Below, piece after piece: positions 20,601 through 29,785 of a stretch of DNA of 64,000 nt; within the stretch, counting starts at the first letter, position 1; each line of letters begins with the position of its first letter. The notes beneath the pieces are model-generated. The model worked only from the letters and a program-made list of their open reading frames with translations. It made no database searches and was not told the DNA's origin. The stretch is from Myxococcus qinghaiensis. Lineage in GTDB: Bacteria > Myxococcota > Myxococcia > Myxococcales > Myxococcaceae. The stretch is from contig NZ_JAKCFA010000015.1 in assembly GCF_024198215.1 (NCBI RefSeq), forward strand, positions 62,001 through 126,000, read 5' to 3'. Position numbers and translations under genes: made by a program.

Positions 20601-20809
20601 GCCCAGATGAAGCGGGGGGCGCCGGTGTGCTCGTCGCGGTGGGTGACACGAACATCCGTATCGGCGTCCACCGGCTTGAAGCTCGCGGCGGCACGGCCCG
20701 CGGGCTTGGCTTCAAGGAATGCGTCGTAGTTCGGCAGCGTCCGGGCGAAGGAGCCGGTACCTGAAAGTACCAGCGCCAGGCCGGACAGCTTGGCAACCAA
20801 CCTTCTCAC
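14609..20809 (-). CDS. Secreted M36 (fungalysin) metalloprotease with PA insert, nine Ig/PKD-like repeats and MYXO-CTERM anchor
   Basis: 2066 residues. A signal peptide (1-22) is followed by an FTP-type propeptide (to about 290) and the M36 catalytic domain with zinc site HEWGH near residue 641. A protease-associated insert lies near 540-590 (IDRGNCDF, GMIIADN). A jelly-roll-like region follows to about 1185. Nine repeats of about 92-98 residues (1187-1950) each open with NRAP-like and contain SDADGDTLTY and LTVSDG. The last 30 residues have a Gly-Cys motif (GGGCSS), a hydrophobic helix and an Arg cluster, i.e. a MYXO-CTERM signal for myxosortase-dependent surface anchoring. Likely role: surface or secreted protease in predation. 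The upstream region contains a 21-bp palindrome; a hairpin follows the stop. Confidence 0.93.
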   Translation of the reverse strand: MRRLVAKLSGLALVLSGTGSFARTLPNYDAFLEAKPAGRAAASFKPVDADTDVRVTHRDEHTGAPRFIWANGGAQTNNKLKAQYASMAPAQAALAQLNDYATVYGVKSFEVAGARVSGVKELAAGVKVVTVAQEISGVEVYRQSLRLLLNKQNELVSVSGTISEHVTATRAVPERLQFKLSAKSAIAAAFQDVTGAALDGSLLTQVKSAKPTGRYTRYTLASYARPQNEGLREPARSKQVYYALPNALVPAYYVEVITGRDNSVDSDAYAYVISAVDGRVLSRKNMREEAAFSYRVFADTTPPYTPHDGPAGTNATPHPDGAPTGWRPPFVPPSLVTLQNAPFSQNDPWLPAGATVTAGNNVDAYADLVAPDYYSAGDLRPTVTAPGVFDRTMQFDIQPNANAEQIAAATTSLFFMNNWLHDWYYDTGFDESTGNAQLDNFGRGGEDGDPIQAQAQDYSGVDNANMLTPADGASPRMQMYRFSGPRIARLTVNAPANVAGNYTVGIASGMGPQVFDVVGDVVIALDGVTAPGVSPTDGCSALTNAAAVAGNIALIDRGNCDFLVKATNAQAAGARGMIIADNVAGPIADMGGASAAITIPVLRITLADGNRIRNEAGLNVSMVREPSIGPDGTVDNIIVAHEWGHYISNRLVLDAGGLVNNQGRAMGEGWADFHALLMVTRPEDINVPSNANWNGAYGAAEFAPRYGSPDSAFFGIRRVTYSSDMTKNALTFGHIANSATLPTTAPLIPNASLNSQVHNSGEVWATMLWEAYTSLLRAHPFQEAQDRMKLYIVLGYMQTPFAPTFLEARDAVLAGAQAVDPEDAQRMWVAFAKRGAGVGAVAPPYTSTTHEGVVQSFRTGPALGLLGATLSDDLPTSSCDRDGVLDNGETGRIVVTIANTGSHPARNGSVTVFSPTRGVSIANGGFVRLPEIAVFGETTVSLPVTLTGAAPNSVAEFIISFRDENQASPGDVVASLAAMTNYDEVPASSRTETVQSNPATLPWELESSESPDVTEYYFGLVYVDEAFIDRAFYGENREFPTDFWLRTPPLQVSATEPFIVTFDHAHDFEADANFNYDGAVIELTNDNGQTWIDIGGPLYGGVLDTAPGVLNPLQGRQAIVGTSANFPTLEAASLNLGTTYAGQTVQIRFRIGTDNFVGATGWALDNLSFSGITNTPFTALAADDNVCVNRPPVANAGADQIVNERTAVTVTGSGTDADGDTLTYSWTQFSGTAVTLSGANTATVSFTAPEVASDRDIVLRLDVSDGTLTSTDHVTVRILNVNRVPTVNAGLDGSADERGSYTLSGSASDADGDSITYLWTQVSGTPVALTGYTAASATFATPEVDFATTLTFRLTVSDGKVSVNDTVDVVINDVNRAPVVTASSVTVDERSTATLAATASDADGDTLTYEWTQTSGPAVTLSGANTANATFATGEVAANAVLTFRVTVSDGTVDATQDVTVNVLHINRAPTVNAGLDGSVDERATATLSGSASDEDGDTLTYAWVQTAGTPVGITNATSAIATFTAPETATGETLTFLLTVSDGSSTASDTVNVQVNAVNRAPAVTASDVTADERSTVSLIAQGTDLDGDTLTYAWTQLTGTPVTLANADSATADFDAGDVDADEELTFRVTVSDGTVEATQDVTVTLRNVNRAPTANAGAAASAVSGTTVTLDGSASSDADGTALSYTWTQVSGPSVALSNATSAQPTFTAPSVQAQRDLVFSLVVSDGVASSAASLVVITINPTDIPNRAPVVSASAVTADERSTVSLVAQATDEDGDTLTYAWTQLTGTTVTLQNANTATASFDAGEVDANAELTFRVTVSDGTATVTKDVTVTVRNVNRAPTANAGAAATAQSGTTVTLDGTASSDADGTAVTYAWTQVSGPSVALSDATAAQPSFTAPTVTAERDLVFSLVVSDGAASSTASLVVITVTAAPVENTAPVAKARIILNGSQTSMTLDGSASTDANGDALTYKWEQTGGPSVTLNESTKAVLSVDVPELDDDSATFSFKLTVKDPAGATHSVTVEATATPDDGGGCSSTGAGAPAGMLALALLSLLHRRRRLN
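15011..16120 (-). repeat. 570-bp segmental duplication (two-domain unit) inside the M36 protease gene
   Basis: The segment starting near 15011 and the segment starting near 15581 are near copies with an offset of 570 bp; for example, the stretch around 15015-15050 recurs at 15585-15620. Each copy encodes one domain with SGTTVTLDG and one with ADERSTVSL. This points to recent duplication of a pair of Ig/PKD-like domains within the nine-repeat array (about 14960-17250). Confidence 0.8.
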
Positions 20810-21271
20810 GTGGGGGTGCTCCCATGGGATTGCGCGGGGTGGGAGCCGCCCGGGAGACCCGATACGTCGCTTTCCGGCAACCTCACCGGAAGTTCAGGTC
20901 TGTTCTGAATGGCTCCCAGGTGACAATTTGTCACCTGTCGGAGAGATTAGTGCCTTTACTGGTGTAAGTTGAAAGGCGACATCGCGGTTATTTCTACGAT
21001 GGCGGGAGATTTCCGTATCCACGAGAGACCGGGTCCGAAAAATCCCCAGTCAAATCAAGCGGCTACAGTGTCCGCGAGCCACATTCCAGTGCTGACGGAC
21101 CTACCCGGGCTTGCCCGTGTCAAGTCAGACGCGACGCGGAGTCCCAGCGCCCGTCGGGGCTCGGACAATCCACCTCGCCAGCGGCCGCCCTGCCCTGCCT
21201 GGAGCAAACCCAGTACGTGGGGCGGTAGCGTGCGGCGAGCGGAGGCACGAGCGCACCGGCGGAGTGCACCA
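20810..21271. other. Gene-free stretch upstream of the M36 protease
   Basis: About 460 bp without a supportable gene. It is less GC-rich than its surroundings and holds a 21-bp palindrome at 20917-20937. Short open frames on both strands have no family features or ribosome-binding sites. Confidence 0.6.
20917..20937. promoter_or_regulatory. Perfect 9-bp inverted repeat, likely operator of the protease gene
   Basis: CAGGTGACA-ATT-TGTCACCTG, a perfect dyad with a 3-bp centre, lies 107 bp upstream of the protease start. Size and symmetry suit a dimeric helix-turn-helix regulator. No regulator gene is adjacent and I cannot assign a family. It does not match the LexA-type box I know for myxobacteria. 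Confidence 0.5.
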
Positions 21272-21309
21272 AAGAGAAAACCCCGGCCACCATTGCTGGC
21301 AACCGGGGT
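21272..21309 (-). terminator. Intrinsic terminator of the initiator tRNA transcript
   Basis: On the minus strand, a 13-bp stem (ACCCCGGTTGCCA pairing with TGGTGGCCGGGGT, with three G-U pairs) closes a GCAA tetraloop and is followed by TTTCTCTTT. It lies 51 bp beyond the second tRNA gene. Confidence 0.85.
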
Positions 21310-21359
21310 CTTCAACCTTGCGGCGCTTTCGAAACCAGACAGGCATCGAAAGACACCAA

Positions 21360-21434
<75 letters not shown>

Positions 21435-21458
21435 CCATGTTGTGACTGCCTATAAACA

Positions 21459-21493
21459 CCAGAGGTCCGGCTTTCTATTCTCCGGACCTCTGG
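21459..21493 (-). other. Hairpin between the two initiator tRNA genes
   Basis: A perfect 12-bp inverted repeat (CCAGAGGTCCGG / CCGGACCTCTGG) with an 11-nt loop sits 9 bp past the 3' end of the first tRNA. It has no U-tract, so it is more likely a processing or stabilising structure than a strong terminator. Confidence 0.6.
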
Positions 21494-21502
21494 CATTCCT
21501 AA

Positions 21503-21576
<74 letters not shown>

Positions 21577-21580
21577 TCAG

Positions 21581-21610
21581 CGGCGAGGGAGGTAGTACCG
21601 CCCCTCGCCG
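21581..21610 (-). other. Hairpin between the S1-domain gene and the initiator tRNAs
   Basis: A perfect 9-bp inverted repeat (CGGCGAGGG / CCCTCGCCG, 12-nt loop) ends 4 bp before the 5' end of the first tRNA. It could terminate the S1-domain mRNA or mark a processing site if the tRNAs are co-transcribed with it. Confidence 0.5.
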
Positions 21611-21673
21611 TGGACTGCAACATCTATTTCCTGCGAACCCGAACACGCTTCAAACGTGCTCGGGCGCGGTGAA

Positions 21674-23677
21674 TCACTTGCCGAACTTGCTGAAGAGATC
21701 GGCGAGCGTGCCGAAGCCCTTCTTGCCAGCGGCGGCGCCCTGCGGCTGCTGCGTCTTCTGCCACTCCTCCACCTCGGCGCGCTCCTCGGCGCGCACCGCG
21801 GCGGTGACGGACAGACGAATCTTGCCGGAGGCGTCGATGTCGAGAATCGCCACCTTCACCTCCTGGCCGAGCGCGTAGTGCTTGCGAAGATCCGTGCCGC
21901 GCTCGGTGCCCGTCTCGCTCGCGGGGAGCAGACCCTTGCCGCCCGGGAACTGGAGGAACACGCCGTAGGGCTCGATGCGGTCCACCTTGCCCACCACGAC
22001 CTGCCCCGCCTTGGGACGGGGCGCCGCCGGAGCCGACGGCGCGGTCTTCTCCGCCGCCACCGGAGCCGTGCGCTCCTCGGGAGGACGCTGCGCCTCCTCC
22101 TCGGAGATGCGGCGCAGGCCGATGCGCTTGTCGTTCACGTCGATCTTCTCGACGGCGACCCAGATGGTCTCCCCTTCCTTCACGACGTCGCGCGGGTGCG
22201 CGATGCGCCGGTCACTCAGGGCGGAGATGTGGACCAGGCCGTCCACGCCGGGACGCAGCTCCACGAAGGCGCCGAACTGCTGGAGGCGGACGACCTTGCC
22301 CTGCAGGCGGTCGCCTTCCTTGATCTCGGAGATCGCCTTCTTGAACGGGTCCTCCTGCCGCGAGCGCATGGACAGCGTGATGCGCTCCTTCTGCTTGGTC
22401 TTGTCGGGCGAGTTGGGCTGCGCGGGCTCCATGCGCAGGATCTCCACCTCCACCTCGTCGCCGGACTTCACCACGTCGCTGGGGTGACCCACGCGGGTGT
22501 ACGAGAGCTCGGAGACGGGGATCATTCCCTCCACGCCGCCAAGGTCCACGAACACGCCGAAGTCGCGCACGCCAGAGACCTTGCCCTTGACGATGCTGCC
22601 CTGGGCCAGGTTCTTGCGCGTCTCCGAGGCCAGCTGACGCTGCTCGTCCTCGAGGAGCGAGCGGCGCGAGAGCACCACGTTGCGGTCACGCACTTCCGTG
22701 ACGCGGAACTTGAGCTTCTCGCCGATGAACTGGTCCGGCTTCTCCACGTAGCGCAGGTCCAGCTGGCTGATGGGGCAGAAGGCGCGCTGGTCACCGATGG
22801 CGACCTCCACGCCTCCCTTGTTCACGCTCAGCACCATGCCCTCGACGGGCATGCCGGAAGCGCGAGCCTCGGCCAGCATCGCCATGGACGCGCTGCCCTT
22901 GGCCAGCGCGCGGCTCAGGACGATGCCCTTGGCGCCCACCTCGATGACGTGCGCCTCCAGGCTGTCGCCGACGCCGAAGCGCAGGATGCCCTCGTCGTCC
23001 TTGAGCTCGCGGAGCTCGATCATCGCCTCGCTCTTGGCCGAGCCCTCCAGCGACACGAACGCGGTGTCCGCGCCGAGCTGGAAGATGGTGCCCTTGACCT
23101 TCTCGCCCAGGCGCACGCCTCGACGACCCGGAGTGCCCCCCTCCTTGGCCTGCGCCTCGAACATCTCGGCGAAGGACTCGGACTCGGGCTGCTCCTCGTA
23201 CAGGGCCGAGGAAGGCGCCGGCGTCGGCGCGACAGGGCGCGGCGTCGGAGTCGGCGTGGCACCGGAGGCCTCGGCGGCGGCCGTGGTCGCCTCCGCGGTC
23301 GCGGTCGCATCGGCGGGCTGATCACCCACCGGCCCCCGCGTTTCGATGGCACCCGACGCACGCTTCACGACGACCATGGGACCGGACGGACGGCGCTCGC
23401 CGCCACCACCGCCGCGGCTCGCGCCGCCTCGGTCACCCCCCCGCGGACGGCGCTCCTCGCCGGGCGCTCCTCCCTCGGGGCGCGGGGCCGCGCCGCGTCC
23501 CTGACCGGGACCGCCGCGCTCGCCTCCGCGACCACCGCCGCCGCCGCGACCTCCCTCGCCACGGCTCGCGCCGCCCGAAGGAATGCCGAGCATCACGTCG
23601 CCGAAGGTCGCCTTCGGCTTCTTGGGGCCCGTTCCGCCAGGACCGCCCGCATTGGAACCGTTCTTCTCGTCGCTCAC
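21674..23677 (-). CDS. RNA-binding protein with five S1 domains and an RGG-rich N-terminus
   Basis: 667 residues from a GTG start at 23677 with AGGAAGG upstream. Residues 36-100 are a Gly/Arg-rich, probably disordered RNA-binding segment, followed by an Ala/Thr/Pro linker. Five S1 (OB-fold) repeats follow at about 190-258, 276-342, 360-440, 455-525 and 558-630; the third and fourth have the clearest motifs (GVFVDL, GAFVELRPGVDGLVHIS). It resembles ribosomal protein S1 in domain content but differs in the N-terminus, so it may be S1 itself or a paralogue acting in translation or RNA turnover. It lies upstream of two initiator tRNA genes on the same strand and 239 bp downstream of murJ. Confidence 0.85.
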   Translation of the reverse strand: MSDEKNGSNAGGPGGTGPKKPKATFGDVMLGIPSGGASRGEGGRGGGGGRGGERGGPGQGRGAAPRPEGGAPGEERRPRGGDRGGASRGGGGGERRPSGPMVVVKRASGAIETRGPVGDQPADATATAEATTAAAEASGATPTPTPRPVAPTPAPSSALYEEQPESESFAEMFEAQAKEGGTPGRRGVRLGEKVKGTIFQLGADTAFVSLEGSAKSEAMIELRELKDDEGILRFGVGDSLEAHVIEVGAKGIVLSRALAKGSASMAMLAEARASGMPVEGMVLSVNKGGVEVAIGDQRAFCPISQLDLRYVEKPDQFIGEKLKFRVTEVRDRNVVLSRRSLLEDEQRQLASETRKNLAQGSIVKGKVSGVRDFGVFVDLGGVEGMIPVSELSYTRVGHPSDVVKSGDEVEVEILRMEPAQPNSPDKTKQKERITLSMRSRQEDPFKKAISEIKEGDRLQGKVVRLQQFGAFVELRPGVDGLVHISALSDRRIAHPRDVVKEGETIWVAVEKIDVNDKRIGLRRISEEEAQRPPEERTAPVAAEKTAPSAPAAPRPKAGQVVVGKVDRIEPYGVFLQFPGGKGLLPASETGTERGTDLRKHYALGQEVKVAILDIDASGKIRLSVTAAVRAEERAEVEEWQKTQQPQGAAAGKKGFGTLADLFSKFGK

Positions 23678-23916
23678 TGCCGAGACCTTCCTGAGACGAA
23701 GTCAGCCCAGACTTCCCGTGAAGCCGGAGCCCATGAAAAAGGCGGCGCACTCTACACGCGCGCCCTGTCGGGAGGAAGCCCCGATGACACGCACGTGGTC
23801 CACACCGCTCCCTGGACCCTAACGAAGAGAGTCCCCTACGCCATCCCATCCGACACCTGATTGCACCCCCAATCAAAGCCTGCCTGCCCCGTCAGGAGCC
23901 GAGCAATGGCGCGGGC

Positions 23917-25617
23917 TTAGCGCTTGCGACGCAGGCGGCCAGAAACCTTGCGGAACACCCCGCTGGCCTCCGGCACGCCGAGCGCCGCGGCCACCGCGAA
24001 ATAGATGACTCCCATCGGGAGGGCGACGGCGACGAATCCCAGGATGGGATGCAGCGCGGGGGGGGCGAGGAAGGCTCCACCCCACTCTTCTTGCACTCCC
24101 GGCATGGGACCCAGCACCGAGGCGAGCCCCAGCTTCACCCCCAGGGCCACCGTTCCGGCGATCACCGCCGCGCCCCACAGCCGGGGCAGCAGCCCCGAGG
24201 GCACGCCCACGCGGCCCAGCTGCTTGGAGAGCTTGTGGCGCAGGAGGGTCGACTCCAGCCACGCCACCAGGCCACTGGAGAGCGTGAGGCCGAGCGCGCC
24301 CAGGTGCGGAGGAAGCCCCAGCCACTCGGGCCCGTGCAGGCCCAGGAGCCACGCGCCCAGCGAGCCCAGCGCCACGCGGACGATGGCGAAGCGCAGCGGC
24401 GTCTTCGGGTCCTTCAGCGCGTAGAACGCGGAGGCGTAGAGCCGGCCCACGGTGGCGGCCACCAGCCCCACGGACGCGCCGATGAGCAGGTACCAGAGGT
24501 AGCGCGAGTCCGCCGCGCTGAAGCGGCCCGTCTGCAGCAGCGCCGCGGCGACCATGTCCCCCAGGAAGAAGAAGGCCGCGGCCGAGGGCACCACCCAGAA
24601 GGCGATGCGCCGCGCGCCCGCGTCGATGCGCGCCCGCAGCTTCGCGACGACCTCTTCCCGCTCGCCGTCCGCCGCGCGGGCCATCTCCGGCAGCTCCGCC
24701 GCGGACACCGCCATGCCGAAGAGGCTCACCGGGATGAGGTAGAGGGTCTGCGCATAGACGAGCGAGGACATGGCCCGCGCGGAGATGAGCGTGGCGAAGG
24801 CCGTGTCCACCCACGCGCTGAACTGCACCACGCCGCGCCCCAGGACGACGGGCCCGAAGCTCTTGAGCACCTGGCGCACGGGCGCGGCCACGGTGGAGAG
24901 CGACGGCATGAAGCGCCCCAGCAGCTTGAGGACACTGGGTACCTGCACCGCGAACTGGAGGAAGCTGCCCGCGACGACGCCGTAGGCGAGCAGTTCGACC
25001 AGCCGGCCCTCGGTATAGCGCCCGCCCAGCACCAGCAGCGTGAGGATGATGGCGCCGTTCCACACCACCGGCGCCAGGTACGACAGCAGGAAGCGGCGGT
25101 GGCTGTTGAGGATGCCCAGGCACCAGGCGCTCAGCACCAGGAAGCCGGTGCCAGGGAAGAGGATGCGCACCACGCGGATGGCCAGCTCGCGCGAGGGGCC
25201 CTCGAAGCCCGGGGCGATGAGGTCCACGAAGAACGGCGTGAAGAGCATGCCCGCGCCCACGAGCAGCGCGGTGGCCAGGGACAGCAGGCCGAACACCGCG
25301 CCGGCCACCCGGTCCGCCTCCTCCGTGTCCTTGCGGCCGAGCAGCTGCGCGTACACCGGAATGAACGAGCCGGAGAGCACGCCCTCGCCAAACAGGTTCT
25401 GCAGGAAGTTGGGGATGCGCAGCGCCGCCTTGAAGATGGCCGCCGCCGCCTCGTTCCCCAGGTAGTGCGCGAAGACGCGCTCGCGCACGAGCCCCACGAG
25501 CTTGGAGGCGAGGATGCCGGTGGCCACGAGCACCGCGCCTCGTCCGCTGGAGCGCTCGGACCGAGGGGACGAGGCGGTGGGAGGCGGCGGCGAAGGCTCG
25601 GGCACGGAGGCGGTCAC
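23917..25617 (-). CDS. murJ: MurJ lipid II flippase
   Basis: 566 residues, about 14 predicted membrane helices, with MurJ (MviN) sequence from residue 28 on (ATGILASKLVGLVRERVFAHYLG). MurJ moves lipid II across the inner membrane during peptidoglycan synthesis. The start is GTG at 25617; the first 27 residues are a Pro/Ser-rich cytosolic tail. The C-terminal 40 residues are basic. The gene diverges from encB, with 105 bp between the starts. Confidence 0.94.
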   Translation of the reverse strand: MTASVPEPSPPPPTASSPRSERSSGRGAVLVATGILASKLVGLVRERVFAHYLGNEAAAAIFKAALRIPNFLQNLFGEGVLSGSFIPVYAQLLGRKDTEEADRVAGAVFGLLSLATALLVGAGMLFTPFFVDLIAPGFEGPSRELAIRVVRILFPGTGFLVLSAWCLGILNSHRRFLLSYLAPVVWNGAIILTLLVLGGRYTEGRLVELLAYGVVAGSFLQFAVQVPSVLKLLGRFMPSLSTVAAPVRQVLKSFGPVVLGRGVVQFSAWVDTAFATLISARAMSSLVYAQTLYLIPVSLFGMAVSAAELPEMARAADGEREEVVAKLRARIDAGARRIAFWVVPSAAAFFFLGDMVAAALLQTGRFSAADSRYLWYLLIGASVGLVAATVGRLYASAFYALKDPKTPLRFAIVRVALGSLGAWLLGLHGPEWLGLPPHLGALGLTLSSGLVAWLESTLLRHKLSKQLGRVGVPSGLLPRLWGAAVIAGTVALGVKLGLASVLGPMPGVQEEWGGAFLAPPALHPILGFVAVALPMGVIYFAVAAALGVPEASGVFRKVSGRLRRKR

Positions 25618-25722
25618 GAGCGCCGGACTCTACGCGCGACGTCAAGTGGCATGAAGCAGGAAACCCACCGGGCCCTGTTTCTCTTGACGGTGCCCCCGGC
25701 GCATTGCAAGGGTCCATTCCCA

Positions 25723-26202
25723 ATGGCCGATACCCCGGACAGCGACCTGGACGACGTGGCGCGCATCCGCCGCGTGCTGGCGCGTGAGCTGGAGACCATC
25801 AACGAATACGAGTCCTTCGCCCGGGCCGCCTCCCACCCCGAAGTGAAGGCGTTCTTCCTCCACCTGGCGACAGAGGAGAAAGAGCACGTGTCGGAGGCGG
25901 TCCACATGCTGCGCTTGCTCGACGCCAGCCAGGACACCCGCTTCACCAGTCCCATCGCGGCCGGGCACTTCCAGCAGGCCGTCGCCAGCACCGGCACGCC
26001 TGTCGCGGCCCATTCACCCTCTCCGCCTCCACCGCCGACACCGAACGTCATCAACGGCCGGTCCCCGGTGGAGCCGCTCACGTCCCTTCCCCCGCAGCGC
26101 CTGATGTACGGCCTGCCTGCTCCGCCGCCCGCCGTGGAGTCCCATCCCCTCACGGTGGGCTCGCTCCGCCGCAGTGGTGGCGGTGGCGGCAGCAATCGCT
26201 GA
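25723..26202 (+). CDS. encB: EncB-like encapsulin cargo protein (ferritin-like iron-binding domain)
   Basis: 159 residues from the ATG at 25723. The frame runs open for 1.6 kb upstream, antisense to murJ, and that part is a shadow. Residues 10-70 form a ferritin-like helical hairpin with likely metal ligands E24, E28, E51, E54 and H55 (ELETINEYE, EEKEHV). A long Pro-rich linker follows, and residues 143-150 are LTVGSLRR, the encapsulin targeting peptide known from Myxococcus xanthus cargo proteins. Role: oxidises and deposits iron inside the EncA shell. It is 46 bp upstream of encA on the same strand. Confidence 0.93.
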   Translation: MADTPDSDLDDVARIRRVLARELETINEYESFARAASHPEVKAFFLHLATEEKEHVSEAVHMLRLLDASQDTRFTSPIAAGHFQQAVASTGTPVAAHSPSPPPPPTPNVINGRSPVEPLTSLPPQRLMYGLPAPPPAVESHPLTVGSLRRSGGGGGSNR

Positions 26203-26248
26203 AGCGTTCCTTCCCTCTTCTCCTTGTTGAGTATCTGGAGACTGTTCG

Positions 26249-27118
26249 ATGCCTGACTTCCTTGGACATGCCGAGAACCCGCTCCGTGAAGAGGAGTGGG
26301 CGCGCCTGAATGAGACCGTCATCCAGGTCGCGCGGCGCTCGCTCGTGGGCCGCCGCATCCTCGACATCTATGGTCCGCTGGGCGCGGGCGTGCAGACGGT
26401 GCCCTACGACGAGTTCCAGGGCGTGTCCCCGGGCGCGGTGGACATCGTCGGCGAGCAGGAGACCGCGATGGTCTTCACCGACGCGCGCAAGTTCAAGACC
26501 ATCCCCATCATCTACAAGGACTTCCTGCTGCACTGGCGCGACATCGAAGCGGCGCGGACGCACAACATGCCGCTGGACGTGTCGGCCGCCGCGGGCGCCG
26601 CCGCGCTGTGCGCGCAGCAGGAAGACGAGCTCATCTTCTACGGCGACGCGAAGCTGGGCTACGAGGGCCTGATGACGGCCAACGGCCGGCTCACGGTGAA
26701 CCTGGGCGACTGGACGGTGGCGGGCGGCGGGTTCCAGGCCATCGTCGAGGCCACGCGCACGCTCAACGAGCACGGCCACTTCGGCCCCTATGCCGTGGTG
26801 CTGTCGCCCCGCCTGTACTCGCAGCTGCACCGCATCTACGAGAAGACGGGCGTGCTGGAGATCGAGACCATCAAGCAGCTGGCCGCGGACGGCGTCTACC
26901 AGTCCAACCGCCTGCGCGGTGACTCGGGCGTGGTGGTGTCCACCGGCCGAGAGAACATGGACCTGGCGGTCGCCATGGACATGGTGGCGGCCTACCTGGG
27001 CGCCTCGCGGATGAACCATCCGTTCCGCGTGCTGGAGGCCCTCCTGTTGCGCATCAAGCACCCGGACGCCATCTGCACCCTCGAGGGCCCTACCGCGGCG
27101 CCGGCCCCCCGTCGTTAG
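26249..27118 (+). CDS. encA: EncA encapsulin shell protein (HK97 fold)
   Basis: 289 residues, the length of the known Myxococcus xanthus shell protein. The N-terminal helix and P-domain start ([19 protein letters not shown]) and the family stretch [15 protein letters not shown] are clear, and the rest follows the HK97-like E-loop/A-domain arrangement. Shell proteins self-assemble into an icosahedral compartment whose inner face binds the cargo peptide; in M. xanthus it stores iron and protects against oxidative stress. encB precedes it and an NtrC-type regulator follows 25 bp later on the same strand. Confidence 0.96.
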   Translation: MPDFLGHAENPLREEEWARLNETVIQVARRSLVGRRILDIYGPLGAGVQTVPYDEFQGVSPGAVDIVGEQETAMVFTDARKFKTIPIIYKDFLLHWRDIEAARTHNMPLDVSAAAGAAALCAQQEDELIFYGDAKLGYEGLMTANGRLTVNLGDWTVAGGGFQAIVEATRTLNEHGHFGPYAVVLSPRLYSQLHRIYEKTGVLEIETIKQLAADGVYQSNRLRGDSGVVVSTGRENMDLAVAMDMVAAYLGASRMNHPFRVLEALLLRIKHPDAICTLEGPTAAPAPRR

Positions 27119-27143
27119 TCCGGCCCTCCCGCGCCCTGCTCCC

Positions 27144-28568
<1,425 letters not shown>

Positions 28569-28643
28569 CCCTCGGCAGGCGGAATTCCTCGTCGCGGGCG
28601 CTGGTTTTCGCGCCCGCCCACTCTTTCCATTCACGGAGCCAGC

Positions 28644-29690
28644 ATGCGGCCGAACCTTCCCACCCTCGGTGCACCACCCAAGCGCAGCCCCATCGGGCCC
28701 GTGGTCGCCGTGTCACTCATCCTGGGCGGCGCCGCCGGGGGCGTGTGGTGGTGGAAGCAACGGATGGCCAGCGCCACGGGCGAGGCCGCCATTCATCAGC
28801 CTGTCGCGGAGGCCGCGGGCGCCGTCGATGCGGGCGCTGTCGCTGCTGCGGCGCTCACCGCGCCCGTTCCCGTGGACCCGGTGAAGGCCGCGGGCCTGGA
28901 GCGCGCGTCCATGCGCATCGAGGGCCCGCTGGAGACGGCCATCAACAACGCCGCGGGAGCGGACATCGGCCCGGCCCTGGCGCAGGTGGTGACGCGCACG
29001 CTGGTGTGGTGGGTGGCGGTGCCGGGTGAAATCCTGCGCGGCGACACCCTCGACATCCTCTTCCAGCGCCGCCCCAACGAAGAGCCCCTGGTGCACGCGG
29101 TGCGCTTCACCAGCGCCAAGCTGGGCAAGACGCTGAGCGCGTACCGCTACCAGGCGGGCACCGAGGGCGCCGCGCGGTACTACCTGTCCACGGGCGAGGA
29201 GCTGGAGCTGCGCCTGGAGAAGTCGCCGCTGGACGACTACGAGCAGGTGACGTCGCTCTTGCGCGACGGTCGGCGGCACAAGGGCGTGGACTTCCGCACC
29301 CCCGTGGGCACCCCCGTCAAGGCGCCCTTCGCGGGCGTGGTGAAGCGCAAGAACTGGAACTGGGGCAGCAACGGCAACTGCCTGGAGCTGGTGGAGTCGG
29401 GGGGCCGTGGCCGCCGCGCGCTCTTCCTGCACCTGGACGAGGTGGGCAAGGACATCCACCCGGGCACGCGCTTCAACGTGGGTCAGGTCATCGGCCGGAG
29501 CGGCAACACGGGGCGCTCCTTCGCGCCCCACCTGCACTATCAGCTGATGACGCAGGATGATCGGGTGCTGGACCCTTTCGACCAGCACAAGACCTACCGC
29601 CGCACCATGGCGGCCAGCCACAAGACGGGCTTCGATGACGAGGTCCGGCGCCTGGAAGGGCTGCTCGGAACCTCCGTCGCGGGGAAGTAA
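28644..29690 (+). CDS. M23-family peptidoglycan endopeptidase, membrane anchored
   Basis: 348 residues. One N-terminal membrane helix (about 17-37) leaves the rest in the periplasm. Residues 85-195 are an N-terminal domain seen in long M23 proteins. The LytM/M23 domain carries zinc ligands H212 and D216 (RRHKGVDF) and H298, with H296, in PHLHYQ, a complete active site. Such enzymes cut peptide cross-links in peptidoglycan. The gene is 75 bp downstream of the NtrC-family regulator on the same strand. Confidence 0.9.
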   Translation: MRPNLPTLGAPPKRSPIGPVVAVSLILGGAAGGVWWWKQRMASATGEAAIHQPVAEAAGAVDAGAVAAAALTAPVPVDPVKAAGLERASMRIEGPLETAINNAAGADIGPALAQVVTRTLVWWVAVPGEILRGDTLDILFQRRPNEEPLVHAVRFTSAKLGKTLSAYRYQAGTEGAARYYLSTGEELELRLEKSPLDDYEQVTSLLRDGRRHKGVDFRTPVGTPVKAPFAGVVKRKNWNWGSNGNCLELVESGGRGRRALFLHLDEVGKDIHPGTRFNVGQVIGRSGNTGRSFAPHLHYQLMTQDDRVLDPFDQHKTYRRTMAASHKTGFDDEVRRLEGLLGTSVAGK

Positions 29691-29704
29691 AAGCAACCCG
29701 ATTC

Positions 29705-29733
29705 TTGACACTCCTTCGACGGCGCGGCTAGCT
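29705..29733 (+). promoter_or_regulatory. Candidate sigma70-type promoter of the outer-membrane protein gene
   Basis: A perfect TTGACA at 29705-29710 and CTAGCT 17 bp downstream lie about 50 bp before the start codon. A CCGGGC/GCCCGG inverted repeat at 29742-29763 would fall in the leader. The -10 element is weak. Confidence 0.45.
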
Positions 29734-29785
29734 GGAAGCCCCCGGGCTTGCCGGAAGGCCCGGTCGTTTCGCCGTCGGAGGTCGG

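Noticed and set aside
14630-20764. A 2044-codon open frame on the plus strand, opposite the M36 protease
   Set aside because: It is an exact antisense shadow, rich in Arg/His/Gly/Val as expected from reading high-GC codons backwards; the minus strand has signal peptide, zinc site and domain repeats.
24049-25722. Upstream extension of encB across the whole murJ region
   Set aside because: The extension is antisense to murJ, and the ferritin-like domain begins right after the ATG at 25723.
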